A stretch of DNA of 36,910 bases, taken from assembly GCA_947448205.1 (NCBI GenBank), contig CANFNL010000010.1, positions 1 to 36,910 of the forward strand. The letters run 5' to 3'. The position numbers and the translations under genes are program-made. Positions 9,975 to 17,357 of the stretch are shown piece after piece. Under the pieces are notes generated by a model. It did not search any database and was not told the DNA's origin. It saw only the letters and a list, made by a program, of their open reading frames with translations. This DNA comes from Bacteriovoracaceae bacterium. GTDB taxonomy: Bacteria; Bdellovibrionota; Bacteriovoracia; Bacteriovoracales; Bacteriovoracaceae. Position 1 is the stretch's first letter. Every line of letters starts with the position of its first letter.

Positions 9975-10048
9975 GCTATACATGAAGCCGTGAGATGACT
10001 CTCACAGAAAGACATGATGTCTTTCAAACCAGAAATCAAGGAGGATGT

Positions 10049-10897
10049 ATGGGACTTCGAATTAACACCAACGTTGCGTCTTTAAACGCACAGAGGAATC
10101 TTGGTTCGACAAGAATTAACATGAACAAGTCTTTGGAGAAATTATCTTCAGGGCAAAGAATCAACAGAGCTGGTGATGATGCTGCTGGCTTGGCAATCTC
10201 AGAGAATTTAAAAGCTCAAATTAAAGGTCTAGGTCAAGCTGAAAGAAATGCTGAAGACGGTGTTTCATTAGTTCAGATAGCTGAAGGAGCCTTGGGGGAA
10301 GTTTCAAACATCCTCATTAGATTAAGAGAACTTTCGGTTCAAGCTGCTTCTGATACTATCGGTGGTACAGAAAGAAAATTCCTAAACGTGGAATTTGAAC
10401 AATTAACTTCGGAAGTTGATCGTATTGCAAACTCAACTGAATTTAACCGCGTACCACTTCTTAATGGTACTGGTGCCGTGTTTGATATTCAAATTGGAAC
10501 ACGAAATGATCCTATATCAGACAGATTAACTTTTGATGCATCTTCGGCTGACGTAAACGTAGCTGCTCTTGGATTAAATCTTGCTTCTGTATCAGATAAA
10601 ATATCAGCTCAAAACTCTTTGACCTCAATTGATCAAGCGATCATTTCGGTGTCAGGAATTAGAGCAGACTTTGGTGCTTTACAAAACAGATTACAATCAA
10701 CTGTTAACAACATCCAAGTGTCTATTGAGAACTTAGCTTCAGCAAATTCTCGAGTTAGAGATACTGACGTAGCTGCAGAAACTGCAGAATTAACTAAACA
10801 GAATATTTTAATGCAAGCTGGTACTAGTGTGCTTTCTCAAGCTAACTCAAGTACTAACTCAGCACTAAGTTTAATTCAGGCTGCTTCTCAGCGGTAA
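10049..10897 (+). CDS. fliC: Flagellin (paralog 1)
   Basis: MGLRINTNVASLNAQRNLGSTRINMNKSLEKLSSGQRINRAGDDAAGLAISE...; ATG at 10049 is in frame with the listed ORF (9995) and preceded by AAGGAGG. Confidence 0.95.
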   Translation: MGLRINTNVASLNAQRNLGSTRINMNKSLEKLSSGQRINRAGDDAAGLAISENLKAQIKGLGQAERNAEDGVSLVQIAEGALGEVSNILIRLRELSVQAASDTIGGTERKFLNVEFEQLTSEVDRIANSTEFNRVPLLNGTGAVFDIQIGTRNDPISDRLTFDASSADVNVAALGLNLASVSDKISAQNSLTSIDQAIISVSGIRADFGALQNRLQSTVNNIQVSIENLASANSRVRDTDVAAETAELTKQNILMQAGTSVLSQANSSTNSALSLIQAASQR

Positions 10898-11090
10898 TAA
10901 TCGCTGAGCAACAAGCATGCCTGCAAGTGTGAGTTGTTGCTAAGTAATTTTAATTAAAGAGTGGATTTTAACATTGTAGTAGATGTTAAGGGCATAGTTA
11001 CGAGAATTTTTGAAATTTAAAATAAATAACAATTTTTCGAACAAGAAGTTCGAAGTATTACCAGGAGGTTTTTTGTGAAAGGAGATTAAT

Positions 11091-11927
11091 ATGGGTTTAC
11101 GAATTAATACAAATATTCCGTCGCTAGCAGCACAAAGATCTTTAGGGATCAATACCAGAGCACAAAATGATAACCTAAGAAAGTTATCTTCTGGAGAGAG
11201 AATTACAAGATCTGGTGACGATGCAGCGGGATTGGCAATAAGTGAAAACTTAAAGTCACAGATACGTGGAATGAGACAAGCCAAAAGAAATGCTGGCGAC
11301 GCTATCTCAATGTTACAAACGGCAGAAGGTGGAATGAATGAAATTTCTAATCTTATTATCAGACTTAGAGAACTTTCAGTCCAAGCCGCTTCGGACACAG
11401 TGGGAGCTACGGAGAGAGGTTTTTCAGATATTGAATTTCAAAATCTCAAAGAAGAGATTGATAGAATTTCAAAATCTACCGAGTTTAACGGAATTAAACT
11501 TCTCGATGGAACAGGTGGAAAACTCGAATTCCAAGTTGGAATTAAAAATGATCCTATCCTTGATAGACTTCACTATGATGGATCAGGAGCGGACGCATCC
11601 CTGGAAGCACTTGGTTTGGCGATCGATGGGGTGTCTACGAAAGAAGGAGCACAAGCTTCGCTTAAGAAACTTGATGATGCACTGGTGCACATCAACGGTG
11701 TTAGAGCGAACTTTGGAGCACTTCAGAATCGGTTGCAATCGACAACTAATAACCTTGAGATCAGCGATGAAAACTTATCTGCTGCCAACTCAAGAATTAG
11801 AGATGTTGATGTAGCTGCTGAGACAGCAGATATGACTAAGAATAATATTCTTCTTCAGGCTGGTGTATCGGTACTATCGCAAGCGAATCAGTCGCCAAAT
11901 ATGGCCCTAAAACTACTACAAGGTTAA
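11091..11927 (+). CDS. fliC: Flagellin (paralog 2)
   Basis: MGLRINTNIPSLAAQRSLGINTRAQNDNLRKLSSGERITRSGDDAAGLAISE; conserved flagellin N- and C-terminal D0/D1 regions. Confidence 0.95.
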   Translation: MGLRINTNIPSLAAQRSLGINTRAQNDNLRKLSSGERITRSGDDAAGLAISENLKSQIRGMRQAKRNAGDAISMLQTAEGGMNEISNLIIRLRELSVQAASDTVGATERGFSDIEFQNLKEEIDRISKSTEFNGIKLLDGTGGKLEFQVGIKNDPILDRLHYDGSGADASLEALGLAIDGVSTKEGAQASLKKLDDALVHINGVRANFGALQNRLQSTTNNLEISDENLSAANSRIRDVDVAAETADMTKNNILLQAGVSVLSQANQSPNMALKLLQG

Positions 11928-11932
11928 TTCTA

Positions 11933-11970
11933 AGAAAAGTTGCTCCGAATGGAGCAACTTTTCTCTTTTT
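11933..11970 (+). terminator. Rho-independent terminator after flagellin 2
   Basis: Perfect 14-bp stem AGAAAAGTTGCTCC-GAAT-GGAGCAACTTTTCT followed by CTTTTTG. Confidence 0.95.
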
Positions 11971-11998
11971 GTTTTATAATAATGAAAAAGGAATTATC

Positions 11999-12994
11999 AT
12001 GGCCATAGATCTAGCAATACCCGACAAAAGAAAGACAGTACTTATCATAGGAATTAATTCCTTTGTAGGTTCTAATTTGGCAGAATTTTTGAAAAAAGAT
12101 TATCGAGTTCTTGGAACTTATCATAAAAAAAATTTCTCTCTCCCTGGTATTTTGACTTTACCTTGCGATGTTTTAGCAAAAGATGAAGTTCAATTAGTTC
12201 TTTATGCCTTCAAGCCAGATTTTGTACTCTATTGCGTAGGACTTACGAGCTTAAAAGATTGTGCAGAAAGACCTAATGTCTGTGATGCGCTGAATTCAGC
12301 AGGCTTATTTAATGTTGCAGAAATGGCTCCTCGTTATGGCGCACGCATTGTTTATTTTTCATCTCAATATGTATTCTCTGGAGCCAATAGAAACTACATA
12401 GAGATGGACAATCCCGATGTAGTTACTCAGTATGGAAAGTCACAAGCTTCTTCTGAGTTTTATTTGCAAAAATCTTCTCTGAATTATCTTATTATCCGCT
12501 GTTGTAATCTCTATGGCAGGGGAGTGACTCCTATGAAAAATACTTTTTTTGAACAGTTGCAGAAAAATATTAAATGTAATGTAAGTGATGTTTATGATAA
12601 TTTTTCACATCAAGGCTTCTTGGATGTTTATTATCTGGGAATGGTTTTAAAGATCTGTATTGATAAGAATGTTGCCAATCGTTTAATTCAGTTTTGCTCA
12701 CAAGATTTAATGACTTATTATGATTTCTCAAAAACCTATTGTGAAATTTTTAATGAATCAGATGGCCTCATTGGTAAAGGGAAATGGCATTTGCCTATTG
12801 CGAAGGGAAGCAATGTCGAGAAATTAGAAGAATTCCAATATTATAAATTAGATGTTTTAAATATTGAGGGCCTTTTGAAAATAAAAATGCCTACCATACG
12901 TGAATCGATGGAATTTACCTATAAAAGATTCAATGGCACCAAGGATGTGCATAAAGCAATCAAAAATCAAGGCGATGGTGTCTCTTTTATATAA
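11999..12994 (+). CDS. RmlD-like / extended SDR sugar-nucleotide reductase or epimerase
   Basis: GINSFVGSNLAEFL nucleotide-binding motif, YFSSQYVFSG, QYGKSQASSE (Y-x3-K). ATG at 11999; the listed start at 11969 lies within the terminator tail. Confidence 0.8.
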   Translation: MAIDLAIPDKRKTVLIIGINSFVGSNLAEFLKKDYRVLGTYHKKNFSLPGILTLPCDVLAKDEVQLVLYAFKPDFVLYCVGLTSLKDCAERPNVCDALNSAGLFNVAEMAPRYGARIVYFSSQYVFSGANRNYIEMDNPDVVTQYGKSQASSEFYLQKSSLNYLIIRCCNLYGRGVTPMKNTFFEQLQKNIKCNVSDVYDNFSHQGFLDVYYLGMVLKICIDKNVANRLIQFCSQDLMTYYDFSKTYCEIFNESDGLIGKGKWHLPIAKGSNVEKLEEFQYYKLDVLNIEGLLKIKMPTIRESMEFTYKRFNGTKDVHKAIKNQGDGVSFI

Positions 12995-13002
12995 GTTGAT
13001 TT

Positions 13003-13539
13003 TTATCGAGCGGAGTTAACTATAAATTCAGTCAGGTAGTGACGTACAAGAGCATCTACATCAACAACTTCATTGTTAAAGCGCCAAGTGATTTTATTGA
13101 AAGGACCAATATGAGCTCTTACTTCATGAATATTAGCAGAGCCAAATTTATCATTGAAGCTCAAGCGTGCTCCATAAATATCTTTACCATTAGCTAAAAA
13201 GCCGATTGAAATAACATCAAAGGATTTACGTGCAAAAATCAATCGCAGTGAATTTCTAAATAACATAAAATCATTAACGGTATTTGAAATTTTAAATGTC
13301 TTAATAGTGGCATTTGAATGATTGCGAGCGCGGTGCTCGTTAAATTTAGCAGCATAAGCTTCAAAGCGATCTTTGAGATTATTCATAAAGGCTATAGAGG
13401 ATTCTTCTAGTAATAACTCAGCATTTAAATGGCCATTGATATTCACAATGCCAGACTCATCCATGTTAATTTCGTCGAGAGCAAGGCCTTCGATCCATGA
13501 GTAATTAAGTGGTTGGTAGTTGAAATTATTTTCGATCAT
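13003..13539 (-). CDS. Hypothetical protein (178 aa) downstream of the 6S RNA
   Basis: Clean ORF on the minus strand; no recognised motif. Confidence 0.55.
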   Translation of the reverse strand: MIENNFNYQPLNYSWIEGLALDEINMDESGIVNINGHLNAELLLEESSIAFMNNLKDRFEAYAAKFNEHRARNHSNATIKTFKISNTVNDFMLFRNSLRLIFARKSFDVISIGFLANGKDIYGARLSFNDKFGSANIHEVRAHIGPFNKITWRFNNEVVDVDALVRHYLTEFIVNSAR

Positions 13540-13584
13540 ATAAAAATGATCGTTGCATAGAGCTATGCTGTCAAGAGTAATAAG

Positions 13585-13777
13585 AAAAGAGCCTAGGTTT
13601 TGGTCTTACTATCGAGGTTCCGCCCATTTTTAAATAGGTGGCTGCAGTTAGTAGTCTCTTTAGGCTTCTCACTGAAAAAACCCCTTGGGGTTTAATATGA
13701 GCTTGCTCACCGTGACCAGGGACCGCTCCCGAATATATCTTTATAGAGGAACCAACTTAATGCCAACTCCTAGACTC
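13585..13777 (-). ncRNA. ssrS: 6S RNA
   Basis: Minus-strand RNA: terminal helix GAGTCTAGG (13777-13769) with CCTAGGCTC (13597-13589), 9 bp including one G-U; GGTTCC/GGAACC inner helix; CGGTGAGCAAGCTC...GTGAGAAGCCTAAAGAGACT...GCCACC...GGGCGG resembles E. coli 6S GGTGAGCATGCTC...GAGAAGCCTTAAAACTG. TATAAT at 13789-13784 sits just upstream. Confidence 0.8.
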
Positions 13778-13783
13778 ACTTTA

Positions 13784-13789
13784 ATTATA
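13784..13789 (-). promoter_or_regulatory. -10 box of the 6S RNA promoter
   Basis: TATAAT on the minus strand, about 7 nt before the start of the 6S terminal helix. Confidence 0.6.
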
Positions 13790-13925
13790 CACCTAACGAC
13801 CACAGGTCTCTAGGAAACTTTTTACCTGATGTGTGAAATCGGTGGGTTGTCTAAAAAAAAGCCAACTTCGCAATTTACACGGATGGAAAAGTTGAGCGCC
13901 GTGATAAAATAATAGAGTAAAGAGC

Positions 13926-13953
13926 TAAAGTTTTCATACATAAATGTCGAAGA
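13926..13953 (+). promoter_or_regulatory. Candidate sigma28-like promoter upstream of Flp pilin
   Basis: TAAAGTTTT (13926-) with GTCGAAGA at 13946-13953; spacing 16 rather than 15 and -10 is 5/8 to consensus. Confidence 0.35.
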
Positions 13954-13990
13954 GTCACGTGTGCTGAATTTGCAATTAGGAGAGGATAAA

Positions 13991-14182
13991 ATGAAAAAGC
14001 TTATGGCTTATTTAAAAGACGAAAGTGGACAAACTTCTACAGAATACATTCTGCTAGTAGCCGTTGTAGCAATGATCGTTTTTAAATTTAAAAAGCAAGC
14101 GGATACTCAGCTGACTGCGATTACCGATACAGTTTTTGGTAAAGCAAAGGGAATGGCCGAAAGTATCGATACATCTAACTGA
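13991..14182 (+). CDS. flp: Flp/Fap-type pilin
   Basis: MKKLMAYLKDESGQTSTEYILLVAVVAMIVFKFKK: class III prepilin G/QTSTEY plus hydrophobic helix; GGAG SD before ATG 13991 (in frame with listed 13961). Confidence 0.88.
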   Translation: MKKLMAYLKDESGQTSTEYILLVAVVAMIVFKFKKQADTQLTAITDTVFGKAKGMAESIDTSN

Positions 14183-14281
14183 GTTAAAAGTTAAGTTTGC
14201 TTACCTTGAAAAATACTAATAATGCGCCGGCATTGTTTGCCTCCTATATGCACTAAATGCTTCATTATTTAATCTTAATTC

Positions 14282-14512
14282 ATGACTATCAAAATAAAAT
14301 TGAGAGCTCATGCCAAAGGGCAAGCTCTCATTGAATACCTACTGCTATTTAGCTTTATGACCTTTATAACGATCAATATGGTTAAAGGCTTAAGCAAAAC
14401 CATGTTTAGTTCTATTGGATTTTTAGGTTATGAACTCACTGAACAATTTAGTGTCGGTGTTTGCAAGCGCGATTGTTTTTATTCAGGCTATAAGAACCAG
14501 GAAGTTCACTAG
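14282..14512 (+). CDS. Pilin-like/pseudopilin protein of Tad locus
   Basis: AKGQALIEYLLLFSFMTFITIN prepilin-like segment; in the Tad operon. Confidence 0.6.
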   Translation: MTIKIKLRAHAKGQALIEYLLLFSFMTFITINMVKGLSKTMFSSIGFLGYELTEQFSVGVCKRDCFYSGYKNQEVH

Positions 14513-15021
14513 TGCTGCCTTTAATGGTTTTCATTTTTGTTTCCATTCAGCTCTTAGTAGTGGCCTATATAGATTTTAAAACGAGTAAAATTTCCAACGT
14601 ATGGATGTTTATCAATTTCTTTCTTTTTTGTGTCTTAACTTTTTTATATCCAAAAATTTATGTCTGGCATATTACAGCATTACTGTTTCCAATGGCTTTT
14701 CTCTTTGTAGGATTTATCCTTTTTATTATGAATATTATGGGAGGGGGGGATTCAAAATATCTCTCTTCGCTTTACGTACTCGTCCCACTTGGCTTTCAGG
14801 ATACAGTTTTTCTTTATTTATTATACACGACAGTAATTGTCGGAAGTTCGCTGTTATTATTTAATGCACTTAAAAATTTTGATAAAATATTATTGTTGGT
14901 AAAAATAGGCGACATCGACGGAATAAAAAAAATTTTTGGAAAAAAATTTACTTATGCTCCAGTAATCTTTATCGCATGGATGTGGTTTGGATGGCAAAAT
15001 CATTCAGTACTAGGTTACTAA
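14512..15021 (+). CDS. cpaA: Prepilin peptidase, TadV/CpaA type (A24)
   Basis: YIDFKTSKISNVWM and MGGGDSKYLSSLY (two catalytic Asp motifs), multi-TM. Confidence 0.88.
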   Translation: MLPLMVFIFVSIQLLVVAYIDFKTSKISNVWMFINFFLFCVLTFLYPKIYVWHITALLFPMAFLFVGFILFIMNIMGGGDSKYLSSLYVLVPLGFQDTVFLYLLYTTVIVGSSLLLFNALKNFDKILLLVKIGDIDGIKKIFGKKFTYAPVIFIAWMWFGWQNHSVLGY

Positions 15022-15323
15022 AAAATAAATTCGGACAAAGTTCGGTCGAGTATATTCTGCTGTTAGCAGTGCTAACTTCTTTAGGCTATACTTTTTATAA
15101 TAATAAAAAGTTTAAAGACTTTATGCGTGGAAAAGATGGAATGTTTGCCACCATGAAAAAGGGAATGAGTTATTCCTACCGATATGGCTTAGAATATACT
15201 CAAGAAGTTGATGCTGAAGAAAAATCAAATTTTGATTATAGAAGCAATAAGCATGATACATATTTAAATTCTCAAACTAATAGCAGTCGCTTTTTTTCAG
15301 GAACTCAAGCCTATCCGCCTTAA
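14991..15323 (+). CDS. Flp-like pilin/pseudopilin
   Basis: NKFGQSSVEYILLLAVLTSLGYTFYNN; overlaps the cpaA 3' end. Confidence 0.65.
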   Translation: MAKSFSTRLLKNKFGQSSVEYILLLAVLTSLGYTFYNNKKFKDFMRGKDGMFATMKKGMSYSYRYGLEYTQEVDAEEKSNFDYRSNKHDTYLNSQTNSSRFFSGTQAYPP

Positions 15324-15331
15324 GAGAAAAA

Positions 15332-15877
15332 ATGAAAAATAATAATAAAGGCCAATCGACAATAGAATTTATTATGACTTTCACTGCTGCAGTGGGATTT
15401 ATTTTTCTTTTTTTAAAGATGGCCTTAAATTACACCAATGGATTTATGGTTCATCATGCGACTTATATGGCGTCGCGGGCTTACTTAGTAGGAGATGCTG
15501 AACGCTATGGGGCGCCGGGAGCAGGGGATTCACAAGCCTTTAAGTTAGCTGAATCTGTATTTGCTAAAAATCTGCCTGAAGCGCTGATTCCAAAGTTTGA
15601 TGGTCAGCTAATGGAGAATAGTTTTGAAAAAGTCAGTTATCCCGTTTTTGTGGGAGTATGGGCTGAGTTTAATCAATTTTTTTCAGCTGGTTTTATTGGT
15701 GGAAGGGAAGCTGTAAAATTTCGTTCAGAATCTTTTCTTGGTCGAGAACCCACCCGGAGTGAATCGACATTGCAAACTTGCTTGGCCGTTAAAAGTGTAA
15801 TTACTGGCTCCGCAAGTTCAGGGAGTTCAGATCAGTGTGATGTAATTCAATCAACATTAGATGACAATGGGGGATAG
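15332..15877 (+). CDS. TadE-like minor pilin
   Basis: NKGQSTIEFIMTFTAAVGFIFLFLKMALNY, then MVHHATYMASRAYLVG. Confidence 0.7.
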   Translation: MKNNNKGQSTIEFIMTFTAAVGFIFLFLKMALNYTNGFMVHHATYMASRAYLVGDAERYGAPGAGDSQAFKLAESVFAKNLPEALIPKFDGQLMENSFEKVSYPVFVGVWAEFNQFFSAGFIGGREAVKFRSESFLGREPTRSESTLQTCLAVKSVITGSASSGSSDQCDVIQSTLDDNGG

Positions 15878-15882
15878 TTATT

Positions 15883-16425
15883 TTGAAATTAATTAAAAAA
15901 TATAAATATCTCACAGCCTTTCCTAACAATCAAAAAGGACAAGCTCTTTTTGAAATGATTTTATTTCTTCCATTTTTATTATTTCTTTATACAATTTTTT
16001 ATTCAGCAGGTAATTCCATAAGCGGCTCTATTAACCAACAAAAAGCTGTTAGAGGTTATTTTTATAATTTAGTAAAAGGAAATTCTTATTTGCTAACATC
16101 ATCAGACTTACAAGGTTTTAAAGATAAGGGACTAAAACTTATTGGTTTCAATGCCATCGGTTTCAATAGCCACTTGGGAAGCGGTACAGTCTCCTATGCA
16201 CCCTGTTTTCGTTTCTCATCACTTTTAAAAAATGGTTCTACCGAAGATTGTGATGGCAGCACCCGTGATGAACAAGGATCGAGTCGCTTTATCCGACTAT
16301 ATACCTTTTATGGGGTATGCGGGCCTGCTTATTTTTCAGTACAGGATTCTCAAGGAAAAGACTTTTTTGAAATCAATCCAAGCATCCAATCGGCCGCAGG
16401 AAGTTGTGCTCTGACAAATCATTAA
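15883..16425 (+). CDS. TadE/TadF-like minor pilin
   Basis: QKGQALFEMILFLPFLLFLYTIFYSAGNS prepilin-like N-terminus. Confidence 0.65.
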   Translation: MKLIKKYKYLTAFPNNQKGQALFEMILFLPFLLFLYTIFYSAGNSISGSINQQKAVRGYFYNLVKGNSYLLTSSDLQGFKDKGLKLIGFNAIGFNSHLGSGTVSYAPCFRFSSLLKNGSTEDCDGSTRDEQGSSRFIRLYTFYGVCGPAYFSVQDSQGKDFFEINPSIQSAAGSCALTNH

Positions 16426-16529
16426 TAGGCTGATGCGCTCTGGCAAGCTAGTCAAAATCTTCCCCTTTAAAAATTACCATTAAAATTTGTTAGAATTAAA
16501 AAGCTAGTTATTTAAACAGGTTGGAAAAA

Positions 16530-17357
16530 ATGAACACACGCGCCCTCACTCTGGCCCTAGTTATCGCAGCATTTGCCATGATGATGGTTTACACATATAT
16601 CGACGATCAAAAAGCCGCCATGATTAAACAATATGGAATCCGAAGTTCAGTCATCGTCGCTAAAGTAGATATTCAAGAATTAGAACTAGTTGATGATTCC
16701 AAAGTTGAAGTCATAACTGTGCCTGAAAATTTTCTTGCTCCTGGGCATTTTAAATCTGTTAAAGAATTAGAAAATACAATTGCCACAGTTCCTATAATGA
16801 AGGGCGAACAAATTACTAAACCACGATTGACTTATCCAGGTGTAAAAACCGGATTATCTAGACAAGTGTCCATGGGGAAGCGAGCTGTTGCTATAAACAC
16901 AACTGAGCGAGATGCTGTTGGAAGATTAATTAAACCAGGCGATCGAGTAGACGTCTTGGCAACAATTGATATTTCTCAAGGAGCTAGACAGGATTTAAGA
17001 AAAACGAAAACAATTTTACAAGATGTACTCATTCTTTCTACCGGAACGAGTATGACAAATTCAATTCCTATCGATGCGGTTGTTTCACCAGCAACAAAAA
17101 TTGTAAGAACAATGAACCTAAACACATACACTACTTATAATACAATAACCCTAGAGCTTGAGCCCTATGATGTTCAAAAGCTTTCGTTTATTCTTGGGAG
17201 TAACGGTAACCTTTCACTTGCGCTTCGGAATAATGCAGATAAGGAACCAGTGCGTTTAAAGGCTACTCAGATTTATGACATATTAGGAGAAGATGCTTCT
17301 GAAGCTAAAATATATTTCAATGACAAGTACAATAAAGAGAATAAGAATGCTCAATAA
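16530..17357 (+). CDS. cpaB: Flp pilus assembly protein CpaB/RcpC
   Basis: N-terminal TM, SAF-like VIVAKVDIQELELVDDSKVEVI, GRLIKPGDRVDVLATID, ILQDVLIL; ATG at 16530. Confidence 0.9.
   Translation: MNTRALTLALVIAAFAMMMVYTYIDDQKAAMIKQYGIRSSVIVAKVDIQELELVDDSKVEVITVPENFLAPGHFKSVKELENTIATVPIMKGEQITKPRLTYPGVKTGLSRQVSMGKRAVAINTTERDAVGRLIKPGDRVDVLATIDISQGARQDLRKTKTILQDVLILSTGTSMTNSIPIDAVVSPATKIVRTMNLNTYTTYNTITLELEPYDVQKLSFILGSNGNLSLALRNNADKEPVRLKATQIYDILGEDASEAKIYFNDKYNKENKNAQ

Noticed and set aside
10907-10941. Hairpin AGCAACAA...TTGTTGCT after flagellin 1
   Set aside because: Large 19-nt loop, AT-rich stem and no clean U tract; not called as a terminator, though it might partly attenuate read-through to flagellin 2.
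10940-11398. 152-aa minus-strand ORF
   Set aside because: Antisense to flagellin 2; composition consistent with a shadow ORF.
11338-11814. 158-aa + strand ORF
   Set aside because: Alternate frame inside flagellin 2; shadow ORF.
13784-13990. Possible riboswitch (c-di-GMP GEMM-like) in the Tad leader
   Set aside because: A CACGG/CCGTG hairpin is present (around 13878-13903), but the conserved GEMM motifs are absent; not supportable.
14601-14864. 87-aa ORF inside cpaA
   Set aside because: Alternate frame within the prepilin peptidase gene.
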